DNA of 64,000 bases from an uncultured Bacilli bacterium (GTDB lineage: Bacteria; Bacillota_I; Bacilli_A; ML615J-28; CAG-313), in contig CANQDG010000003.1 in NCBI GenBank assembly GCA_947591495.1, forward strand, positions 1 to 64,000. Reading direction: 5' to 3'. This document shows, in pieces, positions 20,768 to 30,119 of this stretch. Within the stretch, counting starts at the first letter, position 1. Each line of letters opens with the position of its first letter. Position numbers and translations under genes: made by a program. The notes under the pieces are model-generated. The model was not told where the DNA came from and did not search any database. It saw only the letters and a program-made list of their open reading frames with translations.

Positions 20768-22873
20768 ATGAAATTACTAATTGTCGAGTCGCCAGCCAAG
20801 TGTAAAACAATCGCACATTATCTAGGCGATGAATATCAAGTAGAATCGAGTATTGGTCATATTAGAGATTTGTCAATTAAGGGTAAAGGTGGCTTTGGGG
20901 TTGATATTGAAAATAATTTTCAACCTGAATATGTCATTTTAAAAGATAAAGTTGCAATTGTTGAAAAATTAAAAGGTATTGCCGATTTAGCTGAACATGT
21001 TTATCTTGCGACCGACCCTGACCGTGAAGGAGAGGCGATTAGTTGGCATTTAAGTGAAGTACTTAATGAGCCAAAAGAAAAAGTTTCGCGAATCGTTTTT
21101 AATGAAATTACTAAATCAGCTATTTTAAAAGCTTTGGCAAATGATCGTGATATTGATATGAATTTAGTTCATTCCCAAGAATCAAGAAGAATTCTTGATC
21201 GCATAATTGGCTTTAGATTATCAAGTCTTTTACAACAAAAAATTGGTTCTAAATCAGCTGGTCGTGTTCAATCAGTAGCTTTAAAACTAGTTGTTGAACG
21301 GGAAAAAGAAATCGAAGCTTTTGATAAAACGGAATATTGGGATTTAACCGCTATTTTAAAAAAGCAAGTCGGACAAGCCGAAATTTTATTAAAAGCTAAA
21401 TTTTACGGAACAACCGAAAACAAAATGACTTTAGCTAATGAAGAACAGACTAATAATGTCATTGCAAGTTTAAAAGAAGATGAATATCAAGTAACTAATA
21501 TTGCCAAAAAGGAACGTAATAAAACTTCACGTCCACCTTTTATTACTTCAACTTTACAACAAGATGCTAGTGCTAAATTTAATTATAATGCTAAAAGAGT
21601 TATGCGGATTGCCCAAAAGTTATATGAAGGAGTCGAAATCGGAAAGGATCGGGTTGGTTTAATTACTTATATGCGTACTGATTCAATTCGTTTATCGGAT
21701 GAGTTTGTAAAAAGTGCGAAAAGTTATATTATTGAAAAATATGGCGAAAAGTATTACAAAGGCGTTAAAAAGCTTCAAAAAGGTAAGAATATTCAAGATG
21801 CCCATGAGGCCATTAGACCAACTGATATTAGAAGAACCCCTGAAAGCATCAAAAAGAGCTTAACTTTAGAAGAATTTAAAATTTATTCATTAATTTATAA
21901 TCGTGCCATTGCTTCACTTATGAGTGATGCGATATTAGAAGATACGAAAGTAGACATTGTTAATGCTGGCTATTTATTTAATTTGACAGGTGAGGTTACG
22001 ATCTTTGATGGCTTTAATGTTATTTATGAAGAAGCTAATATTGCTGATGAAGAAGAAGATGTAACTAAATTACCTGACTTAAGTTTAAATGAAAAGTTGA
22101 ATTTTGTTGAAATTGCTAAAGAACAAAAATTTACGTCTCCACCTTATCGTTATACTGAAGCAAGACTAATTCGAAAAATGGAAGAATTAGGAATTGGAAG
22201 ACCTTCAACATATGCTTTAACGATGGAAACATTAAAAGCTAGAGCTTATGTTAATGTCGAAAAAAGAACTTTTGTTCCAACCACGCAAGGCATTTTAACA
22301 ACCGAGCAATTAGAATTATTCTTTAGTAGCATCATTAATGTTAAATATACCGCCGAAATGGAAACAATTTTAGATAAGATTGCGGAAGGAAAAGCTGTTT
22401 GGTATGAAGAACTTCGCAAATTTTATGATGTCTTTGCCCCATTAATTGAAAATGCTCGGGATAATATGGTTAAACTTTATCCTAAACTTACCGATGAGTT
22501 TTGTCCCGAATGTGGTTTGCCTCTTTTAATTCGAAGAGGACCATTTGGAGAATTTACGGCTTGTTCGGGTTATCCTCGTTGTAAATATATCAAAAAAACC
22601 CCGAAAAAAGAGCCAACTAAAATTGGCGTTGTCTGTCCTATTTGTGGTGAAGGTGAAGTGGTTGAACGTATTAGTGGCAAAGGTCGTTCAAAAGGAGCTC
22701 TTTTCTATGCTTGTAGCAGATTCCCTAGTTGTAAAGCAACTTTCTCGGGAATTCCAACTGGTGAAAGATGCCCAATATGTAATGCGCCAATGATTATGGT
22801 TGATAATCAAATTCGTTGTAATAATGAACATTGTAAATCTAATGAAGGATTACTAAAAGCAAGTAATACTTAA
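20768..22873 (+). CDS. topA: DNA topoisomerase I
   Basis: MKLLIVESPAKCKTIAHYLG, TDPDREGEAISWH, YMRTDSIRLS, three C-terminal zinc ribbons. Confidence 0.98.
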   Translation: MKLLIVESPAKCKTIAHYLGDEYQVESSIGHIRDLSIKGKGGFGVDIENNFQPEYVILKDKVAIVEKLKGIADLAEHVYLATDPDREGEAISWHLSEVLNEPKEKVSRIVFNEITKSAILKALANDRDIDMNLVHSQESRRILDRIIGFRLSSLLQQKIGSKSAGRVQSVALKLVVEREKEIEAFDKTEYWDLTAILKKQVGQAEILLKAKFYGTTENKMTLANEEQTNNVIASLKEDEYQVTNIAKKERNKTSRPPFITSTLQQDASAKFNYNAKRVMRIAQKLYEGVEIGKDRVGLITYMRTDSIRLSDEFVKSAKSYIIEKYGEKYYKGVKKLQKGKNIQDAHEAIRPTDIRRTPESIKKSLTLEEFKIYSLIYNRAIASLMSDAILEDTKVDIVNAGYLFNLTGEVTIFDGFNVIYEEANIADEEEDVTKLPDLSLNEKLNFVEIAKEQKFTSPPYRYTEARLIRKMEELGIGRPSTYALTMETLKARAYVNVEKRTFVPTTQGILTTEQLELFFSSIINVKYTAEMETILDKIAEGKAVWYEELRKFYDVFAPLIENARDNMVKLYPKLTDEFCPECGLPLLIRRGPFGEFTACSGYPRCKYIKKTPKKEPTKIGVVCPICGEGEVVERISGKGRSKGALFYACSRFPSCKATFSGIPTGERCPICNAPMIMVDNQIRCNNEHCKSNEGLLKASNT

Positions 22874-22912
22874 AGATCAAATGAAATACACTAATAGTAA
22901 AAAAAATTACGG

Positions 22913-22950
22913 CTCTATAAATTAGTTGGGATTTTTGATAAAAAGACCTA
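22913..22950 (+). repeat. copy 1 of ~37-bp dispersed repeat (possible IS/MITE terminal remnant)
   Basis: ctctataaattagttgggatttttgataaaaagacc, near-identical to 25791-25828. Confidence 0.6.
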
Positions 22951-23003
22951 TAAACTTATTATTAATTTTAAAATAATAAATAGCATTGCGCTTTCGAGAG
23001 ACG

Positions 23004-23068
23004 CGGAAATTAATTTTATAAAAGAATTTATCTGTTAAATTCTTTTTTAAGGTTAGTTTCCGTTTTTT
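23004..23068 (+). terminator. nested hairpin with T6 tract in leader of the repeat/wHTH gene
   Basis: outer cggaaattaa/ttagtttccg, inner aaaagaattta/taaattctttt, then tttttt. Confidence 0.55.
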
Positions 23069-23095
23069 GTTAATTTTAGCTATGGAGGAAAAATA

Positions 23096-23533
23096 ATAGA
23101 ATTTCAAAAAACTGTCCAAGAAACTAGCCAAGAAATTGAGACTGTCCAAGAAACTAACCAAGAAATTGAAACTGTCCAAGAAACTAACCAAGAAATTGAG
23201 ACTGTCCAAGAAACTAACCAAGAAATTGAAACTGTCCAAGAAACTAACCAAGAAATTGAAACTGTCCAAGAAACTAACCAAGAAACTAGCCAAGAAACTG
23301 TCCAAGAAACTGTCCAAGAAACTAACCAAGAAATTATTTTTAAAAGGTTATCTAATGAACAGAAAATTTTTGATTTAATTAAAGCAAATAAACAAATAAC
23401 TCAAAAAGAAATTGCTAATATAATAGGCTTGAGTGAAAATGGTATTAAATATAATTTAAATAAATTAAAAAATGAAGGTAAAATAAAACATATAGGTTCT
23501 ACTAAAAAAGGCTATTGGCAAATAATAAAATAA
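23096..23533 (+). CDS. tandem-repeat coiled-coil plus winged-helix DNA-binding domain protein; AUA start or frameshifted ATG start
   Basis: In-frame EFQKTVQETSQEIETVQETNQEIE...NQEIIFKRLSNEQKIFDLIKANKQITQKEIANIIGLSENGIKYNLNKLKNEGKIKHIGSTKKGYWQIIK*; ggagga SD before ATAATA. Confidence 0.6.
   Translation: MEFQKTVQETSQEIETVQETNQEIETVQETNQEIETVQETNQEIETVQETNQEIETVQETNQETSQETVQETVQETNQEIIFKRLSNEQKIFDLIKANKQITQKEIANIIGLSENGIKYNLNKLKNEGKIKHIGSTKKGYWQIIK
23111..23330 (+). repeat. 30-bp tandem repeats followed by 12-bp sub-repeats
   Basis: actgtccaagaaactaaccaagaaattga(a/g) x5 from 23111 to 23260, then shorter caagaaact(gt/aa/ag)c permutations. Confidence 0.95.
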
Positions 23534-23658
23534 AATTTATTAAAACAAAATGGTTTTTAAGCAATTTTATTGATAATTATAAAAATAAAATGCTATAATT
23601 AATTGCTATTTGAATAAAAAATTCAAAATAGAAACATAAAATATAGAGAGGAATAATA

Positions 23659-25689
23659 ATGATGAAAAAATTTAAATCATTGATAATTTTAATTAGTATT
23701 TTATTTATAGGACTTATTTTAGTAGGTTGTAATAACACGGAATCGAAAATAGAAAAATATACCGTAACTTTTGATTCAATGGGTGGATCTACTGTTGCCC
23801 CTTTAACTGATGTTGAAAAAGGTTCTAAAATAACTAAACCTACTCCTGATCCAACTAAACCAAATAATGATTTTGTAGGATGGTTCAAAGATAGTAATGG
23901 TACAGATGCTTGGAATTTTGATCAAGATAAAGTTAATAATAATACAACTCTTTATGCGAAATGGAATGAAAAACAAGAAGATCATTCTAATGAAGTAACG
24001 AAAGCTCAATGGGAAGAAACTTTTAATAATTTTAGTGTTACTAATGGTACTTTAGTATCTAAATCGATTGTTGAAGACCATGATATGACAATGACCATTG
24101 AAGCTGAATCTTTAACTAAAGTTCATATTATTTCGACAAGCATATCAGATCAAAGTTATGTTGAAAATATTCTTTATAAAGATGGTAATAATTATTATCT
24201 TTTTGCGCGCGATAATGAAAATGGTAAATACACAAGAACATTAGTTGATGAAGACACTTTTAATCAAAGAATTTCATCACTTGCATCACCACTTTTCACA
24301 ATTGGTGATACATTAAATAATGTATATCAAATGACAGATGCCTTTGATAATTTTGTTTATGATGATACTAAAAAAGCTTATGTTGGAAAAGTAGAACTTT
24401 CTAGTTTATCTCTTGAATTGGAAGGCGTTATTAATTTTGTAGATGGTAATATAACTTCATTATCTTTTTCAAATCAAGATAATACGATGACATCATTATA
24501 TAATAATTTTGGAACTACAACTGTAGATGTTGTTAAAGACTTTAATGAAGATTTACCTAAATCAAAAGAAGTAACCGAACAAGAATGGCAAAAAGCTTTT
24601 GAAGAAATTTTAATTAATAGTAATTATCATTTAATTGGTCAAAATGGTAATGAACCGACTGAATATTGGTTTGAAAGTGCAACTAAAATTCATGGTTTAA
24701 TAACTGGTAGCAGGTATGATGAAGTATATCTAGAACAAAATGGTAATAACTATTATAGTTATGAAAGAGAAAATAAAACTGATCCATTTATTAGAACAAG
24801 CGAAACAGCCGAATCGTTTGCTAAATTTGCAAGCGACTTAACTGAAAATGCTAATTTAGTCGAATTTCTTATCCCACAATTTGATTTAGTAAATGCTTAT
24901 AGTGAAGCAGTTTATCATGAAGACGAAGAATTATATACTGTTTTATTAAACCTTGGTGGAGTAACCTTCCTTACTTTAAAAATTACTTTTGATGATAATC
25001 ATCAAATAAGCGAGATATATCTTAGTGATGCGGAAGGCAGCTATTTCCTTTGGAATGATTTTGGTAAAGTAACGGTTACGATTCCTGATAATTATCAAGA
25101 ATCATCACCTGTTATTCCTGAAATGGTTGAAGGTATCTGGAAAAATATTTTTTCTGACTTTGTATGTCCTAATTTTGTTTTAGAAGCGTCTAGGCAAGGA
25201 TTAAACTTAAAAATAGTTAAAACAAATGATCATCAACTATATGCTATAACAGAAAACGGCTTAGCTGATTTAGTTAATAATCCTGATGAACAATATCAAG
25301 AAGTATATTTAGATTTTGATGGTGAAGTTTATAGTGAGTATGTACGCTTTGATCCTAAAGCTGATTTTACTAAAAAAACACTCGAACAAACCGCTTTTGA
25401 AAAAGAATTTACATATATTTTAAGTTTAGCTGATTTTATTGATCGATTAGAACTTGCTGAAAAATTTAGTGAATTTAGTTTTGATGATGAAACTAATCAA
25501 TATATTGCTAATACAGATATGATGTTAGATGTTGATTTTTATTGTGCTTTTGATGTAGCACTCAAGTTTGATAAGATGATGCTAGTTGAAGCAGTCGCTA
25601 TAGGATCTGATGATAATTCACAAGGAATTGAATTTCATTTATACACTAATATTGCATCAATCGAATTACCTACAAATATTGTTAAATAA
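23659..25689 (+). CDS. lipoprotein with InlB-type B-repeat and three tandem ~180-190-aa domains
   Basis: lipobox LILVGCNN; YTVTFDSMGGSTVAPLTDVEKGSKITKPTPDPTKPNNDFVGWFKD...TTLYAKW; repeated V(T/I)xxxWxxxF blocks. Confidence 0.85.
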   Translation: MMKKFKSLIILISILFIGLILVGCNNTESKIEKYTVTFDSMGGSTVAPLTDVEKGSKITKPTPDPTKPNNDFVGWFKDSNGTDAWNFDQDKVNNNTTLYAKWNEKQEDHSNEVTKAQWEETFNNFSVTNGTLVSKSIVEDHDMTMTIEAESLTKVHIISTSISDQSYVENILYKDGNNYYLFARDNENGKYTRTLVDEDTFNQRISSLASPLFTIGDTLNNVYQMTDAFDNFVYDDTKKAYVGKVELSSLSLELEGVINFVDGNITSLSFSNQDNTMTSLYNNFGTTTVDVVKDFNEDLPKSKEVTEQEWQKAFEEILINSNYHLIGQNGNEPTEYWFESATKIHGLITGSRYDEVYLEQNGNNYYSYERENKTDPFIRTSETAESFAKFASDLTENANLVEFLIPQFDLVNAYSEAVYHEDEELYTVLLNLGGVTFLTLKITFDDNHQISEIYLSDAEGSYFLWNDFGKVTVTIPDNYQESSPVIPEMVEGIWKNIFSDFVCPNFVLEASRQGLNLKIVKTNDHQLYAITENGLADLVNNPDEQYQEVYLDFDGEVYSEYVRFDPKADFTKKTLEQTAFEKEFTYILSLADFIDRLELAEKFSEFSFDDETNQYIANTDMMLDVDFYCAFDVALKFDKMMLVEAVAIGSDDNSQGIEFHLYTNIASIELPTNIVK

Positions 25690-25722
25690 AATTTTATATG
25701 ATTAATTCATTCTATAATGAAT

Positions 25723-25742
25723 ATATAAATTAGTTTGGACCT
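25723..25742 (+). repeat. possible internally deleted copy of the dispersed repeat
   Basis: tataaattagtttggacct matches both ends of the 37-bp repeat with the middle missing. Confidence 0.35.
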
Positions 25743-25748
25743 AAAAAA

Positions 25749-25775
25749 GGCAGTTTCTAATGAGACTGTCTTTTT
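25749..25775 (+). terminator. intrinsic terminator
   Basis: ggcagtttc taat gagactgtc ttttt. Confidence 0.7.
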
Positions 25776-25790
25776 GTCATATTTAAATGA

Positions 25791-25832
25791 CTCTATAAAT
25801 TAGTTGGGGGTTTTGATAAAAGGACCACCAAC
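25791..25832 (+). repeat. copy 2 of ~37-bp dispersed repeat
   Basis: ctctataaattagttgggggttttgataaaaggaccacc. Confidence 0.6.
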
Positions 25833-25967
25833 AAGTTTATATAACCTAAAATAATTGGTTAAATGGTTGATAATCTCGTAAGCCTATCATCTTGAAAAAA
25901 AATTACAATTATAGTATAATAATAAAGATATTTAAGTATAAATAATATGAAATAATTTGAGGTATAT

Positions 25968-26939
25968 ATGGGTTTATTTGATCTTTTTAAAAAGAAGAAA
26001 AAAGATGAAAAAATGCGCAAGTATGAACTTGGAATGAAAAAAACAAGACAAGGTCTAATGGGCAAATTAAAAGCTATTTTATCAGGATATGAAAGTATCA
26101 ATGAGGATTTATTTGACGATTTAACTGATGCTTTTATTATGGCTGATATAGGTGTCGAAACTACTCTTGATTTTATCGATGCTCTAAAAGAAGACGAACG
26201 CGTAAAAGGTATTAATTCGGTAAGTGAATTACAACCAATAATTGTCGATAAAATGTTTGAATTATATTTAAAAGGCGAAATTGTTAATAATAATTTAAAT
26301 ATTCAAAAAGAAGGATTATCAGTTTTCTTATTTGTGGGTGTAAATGGGGTAGGAAAAACCACGACGATTGCTAAAATAGCATATCGCCTAAAAAAAGAGG
26401 GTAAAAGGGTTTTGCTTGCGGCAGGCGATACTTTTAGAGCTGGTGCAGTTGATCAATTAGAAATTTGGGCACAAAAAGTTGGTGTTGATATTGTAATTAA
26501 AAAAGGCGCAACCGATCCGTCTAGTGTTATTTTTGAAGCTCTTCAAAAAGCTAAAAAAGAACATTATGATGTTTTATTATGTGATACAGCTGGACGTCTT
26601 CAAAATAAAGTAAATTTAATGAAAGAATTAGAAAAGATGAATCGCGTCATAGCAAGAGAAGTTGAAAATGCTCCTCACGAAACGCTTTTAATAATTGATG
26701 CAACAACTGGTCAAAATGGTTTATCCCAAGCTGAAGCTTTTATGGAAGTTACGAATATTACAGGTGTTATTCTTACTAAACTTGATGGCACAAGTAAAGG
26801 TGGAATTGTTCTGGCAATTCGTGATAAATATAATTTACCAATTAAAATGATTGGTCTAGGTGAAAAAATGGAAGACCTTGAATATTTTGATTTAGAAGAT
26901 TATATTGGTGGTCTTTTTATTGGAGATGAAGAAGAATGA
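25968..26939 (+). CDS. ftsY: signal recognition particle receptor FtsY
   Basis: GVNGVGKTTTIAKIA, DTFRAGAVDQL, DTAGRLQ, TKLDGTSKGG; TGA stop overlaps next ATG. Confidence 0.97.
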   Translation: MGLFDLFKKKKKDEKMRKYELGMKKTRQGLMGKLKAILSGYESINEDLFDDLTDAFIMADIGVETTLDFIDALKEDERVKGINSVSELQPIIVDKMFELYLKGEIVNNNLNIQKEGLSVFLFVGVNGVGKTTTIAKIAYRLKKEGKRVLLAAGDTFRAGAVDQLEIWAQKVGVDIVIKKGATDPSSVIFEALQKAKKEHYDVLLCDTAGRLQNKVNLMKELEKMNRVIAREVENAPHETLLIIDATTGQNGLSQAEAFMEVTNITGVILTKLDGTSKGGIVLAIRDKYNLPIKMIGLGEKMEDLEYFDLEDYIGGLFIGDEEE

Positions 26940-27259
26940 TTGAAGTCTTAGAAAAAAAGAATCATTACAATATGTTATATCCGTATTATCAAGCTTTATT
27001 AACACCTAAACAATGTCTTATTTTTGAAAATTATTATTTTGAAGATTATAGTTTAACTGAAATTGCTACTAACTTAAATGTTTCACGCAATGCAATTTGG
27101 GATGTTTTAAAACATGTTGAACATAATCTTGATGAATATGAAAATAAATTAGAATTGTATAAAAAAAGCCTTGAAAAGATAGCTATTTTGGAAGAACTAT
27201 TTAATCATACGGATCCTCAAGGTCAAATGTTAATTGAAAAATTAAAAGGAATGGAGTAA
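26936..27259 (+). CDS. ylxM: YlxM-like sigma-70-region-4-type HTH protein of the SRP operon
   Basis: LTPKQCLIFENYYFEDYSLTEIATNLNVSRNAIWDVLKHVE; between ftsY and ffh. Confidence 0.88.
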   Translation: MIEVLEKKNHYNMLYPYYQALLTPKQCLIFENYYFEDYSLTEIATNLNVSRNAIWDVLKHVEHNLDEYENKLELYKKSLEKIAILEELFNHTDPQGQMLIEKLKGME

Positions 27260-27265
27260 AAAATC

Positions 27266-28675
27266 ATGCCATTTGAAAGTTTATCAGAAAAAATTCAATT
27301 TTCCCTTCGTAAATTAACTGGTCGTGGAAAAGTTAATGAAAAAGATATTGAAGATGCAATGCGTGAAATAAGAGTATCGCTTCTTGAAGCCGATGTTAAT
27401 TATAAAATCGTTAAAGAATTTATTAATGAGGTTAAAGTTTTAGCATTAGGCGAAAAGGTTATGAAATCTCTTACCCCTGGTGACCAAGTTGTTAAAATTG
27501 TTTACGATGAACTAGTTAAACTAATGGGTGATGAAGCCGTTCCCCTAAATTTAAAAAAAGCGGGAATGAGTGTTGTCTTAGTAGTTGGTTTACAAGGTAG
27601 TGGTAAAACAACTCATGTAGGAAAATTAGCTAATTATTTACGAAAAAACAATAAGTTAAAACCATTAATGATTGCGGCCGACATTTATCGTCCTGCTGCG
27701 ATCAATCAATTAGTGACGATTGGTAAACAATTAGATATTGCGGTTTTCCAAATGGGCATTTTAACCAAACCACAAACTATTGTTAAAAAGGGACTAGAAT
27801 ATGCCAAAGATAATGGTTATAATCTTGTTTTAATTGATACGGCTGGTCGGTTAGCGATTGATGAAGCTTTAATGCAAGAATTAGTTGAAATTAAAGAAAT
27901 TGCAAGACCAGATGAAATTTTATTAACCGTCGATGCTATGACAGGTCAAGATGCGGTAAATGTTGCTCAAACATTCCATGAAAAATTAAATATTACGGGT
28001 TGCTTGTTAACTAAACTTGATAGTGATACAAGAGGTGGGGCCGCTTTATCAATTCGTTATATGACTAAAATTCCTATTAAGTTTACCGGTCTTGGTGAAA
28101 AAATGGATGAAATTGATGTTTTTCATCCTGACCGTATGGCTAAAAGAATTTTAGGAATGGGTGATGTTTTAACTTTCATTGAAAAAGCCCAAGAAACTTT
28201 TGATGAAGAACAGGCAATGAAAATGGCCAAAAAAATGCAAGCTGGACGTTTTACTTATAATGACTTTTTGGACCAAATTAAAAAAATCAAAAAAATGGGT
28301 TCTTTAAAAGGGTTACTAGCGTTAATTCCAGGAATTGGTTCACAAATTAAAAACTTAAATATTGACGAAAAACGTTTTGTTTATATTGAGGCTATCATTG
28401 GTTCAATGACCAAAGAAGAACGCAATAATCCTGATTTAATTAATAAAAGTCATAGCCGTAAGAGCCGAATTGCTAATGGTAGTGGCAGAAGTTATCAAGA
28501 AATTAATGCTCTAACTAAACAATTTGAAGAAATGCGCACACAAATGAAAGCTCTTATGAATATGGACGAAGAACAAATGGAAAAGATTTCCAAAGGTCAA
28601 GCATCAATGCCGAATATGCCTGCTCCAAAGGTCAAAAAAGGTAAAGGTAAAAATAAAGGTGGTTTTCGCTTTTAA
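27266..28675 (+). CDS. ffh: signal recognition particle protein Ffh
   Basis: GLQGSGKTTHVGKLA, DIYRPAAINQL, DTAGRL, C-terminal M domain. Confidence 0.97.
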   Translation: MPFESLSEKIQFSLRKLTGRGKVNEKDIEDAMREIRVSLLEADVNYKIVKEFINEVKVLALGEKVMKSLTPGDQVVKIVYDELVKLMGDEAVPLNLKKAGMSVVLVVGLQGSGKTTHVGKLANYLRKNNKLKPLMIAADIYRPAAINQLVTIGKQLDIAVFQMGILTKPQTIVKKGLEYAKDNGYNLVLIDTAGRLAIDEALMQELVEIKEIARPDEILLTVDAMTGQDAVNVAQTFHEKLNITGCLLTKLDSDTRGGAALSIRYMTKIPIKFTGLGEKMDEIDVFHPDRMAKRILGMGDVLTFIEKAQETFDEEQAMKMAKKMQAGRFTYNDFLDQIKKIKKMGSLKGLLALIPGIGSQIKNLNIDEKRFVYIEAIIGSMTKEERNNPDLINKSHSRKSRIANGSGRSYQEINALTKQFEEMRTQMKALMNMDEEQMEKISKGQASMPNMPAPKVKKGKGKNKGGFRF

Positions 28676-28696
28676 TAAATTAAGGAGGTAATTGTT

Positions 28697-30070
28697 ATGG
28701 AACAAAATTATAGTGAAAAATTATTAGCAATTATTCATAGTGATTTAAGCGATGATTTATTAAAAGAACAACTATTAAATTATCATGCGAATGATATAGC
28801 CCAAATCTTTGAATTTTTAACCAAAGATGAACGTTATAAATTATATCGCATTTTCCCTGAAGAAGATTTAGCCGATATTTTTAGTTATTTAGATGATCCT
28901 GCCCTTTATTTAGATGAGTTATCTAGTGAAAAAGCGGCTGACATTATTGAAACAATGGATACAGATGATGCCATAGATATCTTGGAAAATCTTGAAGAAG
29001 ATAATCGTCAAGAGCTCATTGAATTAATGGATAAAGATATGGTTGCGGAAATAGCAATGATTAAATCTTATGATGATGATATGATTGGTAGTAAAATGAC
29101 AACCAATTATATTGCTATTGATAAAGATTCGACAATCAAACAAGCAATGAAAAAAATTGTTGAAGAAGCAGCCATCAATGATAATATTTCGATTATTTAT
29201 TTCATTAATAAAGATAATGTATTTTACGGCGCAATGGATTTAAGAGATTTAATTATTGCTAGGGAAGGCGAAAAACTAGAAAAGTTAGTTAAAACTTCTT
29301 ATCCTTATTTATATGCCACTGAATTAGTTAGTGAATGTCTTAATAAAATCCAAGATTATGCTTTAGAGTCAATCCCAGTTGTCGATGATGATTTACACTT
29401 AATAGGAGTTATTACAAGTAGCGATGTTGTTGAAGTAACCCAAGATGAACTTAGTGATGATTACGCAAAACTTGCTGGTTTGGCTAGCGAAGAAGATTTA
29501 AAAGAACCACTTTTTAAATCAGTAAAAAAAAGAATTCCTTGGCTAATTATTTTACTTGTTTTAGGTCTTGTTACATCACTATTAGTATCACAATTTGAAA
29601 CAGTTGTTGCCGGATTACCTATTATTGTGGCTTTTCAATCATTAATTTTAGATATGGCAGGTAATTGTGGAACGCAATCATTAGCCGTAACAATTAGAAT
29701 TTTAACAGATGAGAAAATTAGTAATAAAGAGATCTTTAAGATGATTGCTAAAGAAATAAAAGTAGGCATTATTAATGGCTTATTAATAGGAATTGTTACT
29801 TTACTTTTTGTCTTAGCTTTTTTATATCTTACCCAAAGAAATCTTGGTAATAACATCATTTTAAAAACCTCACTAGCTGTGGGAATAAGTATGTTTACAT
29901 CAATGATTGTATCTAGTTTTGTGGGAACTTTAATGCCAATTATCTTTAAAAAATGCAAAATTGATCCTGCTGTTGCCTCAGGTCCTTTTATTACAACAAT
30001 TAATGATATTGTGGCCATTGTTATTTATTATGGATTATCATGGATTATGATTATTAATTTCTTATCATAA
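28697..30070 (+). CDS. mgtE: magnesium transporter MgtE
   Basis: MgtE N-domain, CBS domains, FQSLILDMAGNCGTQSLAVTIR. Confidence 0.95.
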   Translation: MEQNYSEKLLAIIHSDLSDDLLKEQLLNYHANDIAQIFEFLTKDERYKLYRIFPEEDLADIFSYLDDPALYLDELSSEKAADIIETMDTDDAIDILENLEEDNRQELIELMDKDMVAEIAMIKSYDDDMIGSKMTTNYIAIDKDSTIKQAMKKIVEEAAINDNISIIYFINKDNVFYGAMDLRDLIIAREGEKLEKLVKTSYPYLYATELVSECLNKIQDYALESIPVVDDDLHLIGVITSSDVVEVTQDELSDDYAKLAGLASEEDLKEPLFKSVKKRIPWLIILLVLGLVTSLLVSQFETVVAGLPIIVAFQSLILDMAGNCGTQSLAVTIRILTDEKISNKEIFKMIAKEIKVGIINGLLIGIVTLLFVLAFLYLTQRNLGNNIILKTSLAVGISMFTSMIVSSFVGTLMPIIFKKCKIDPAVASGPFITTINDIVAIVIYYGLSWIMIINFLS

Positions 30071-30119
30071 TTAGGACAAATATTTTGGCAAATTTATCAA
30101 TTTATGATATAATTTTATC

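Noticed and set aside
22545-22793. Plus-strand 82-aa ORF inside topA
   Set aside because: Overlaps topA zinc-ribbon coding in another frame; no SD or domain evidence.
22922-23329. Minus-strand ORF LVSFLDSFNFLVSFLDS...
   Set aside because: Antisense translation of a 30-bp in-frame tandem repeat; no domain or SD support, while the + frame joins a wHTH domain.
23111-23330. Possible CRISPR array
   Set aside because: Repeats are contiguous tandem units with no unique spacers.
23136-23378. Plus-strand ORF KKLSKKLTKKLKLSKK...
   Set aside because: Alternative frame of the same repeat; ends soon after the repeats and lacks a recognisable domain.
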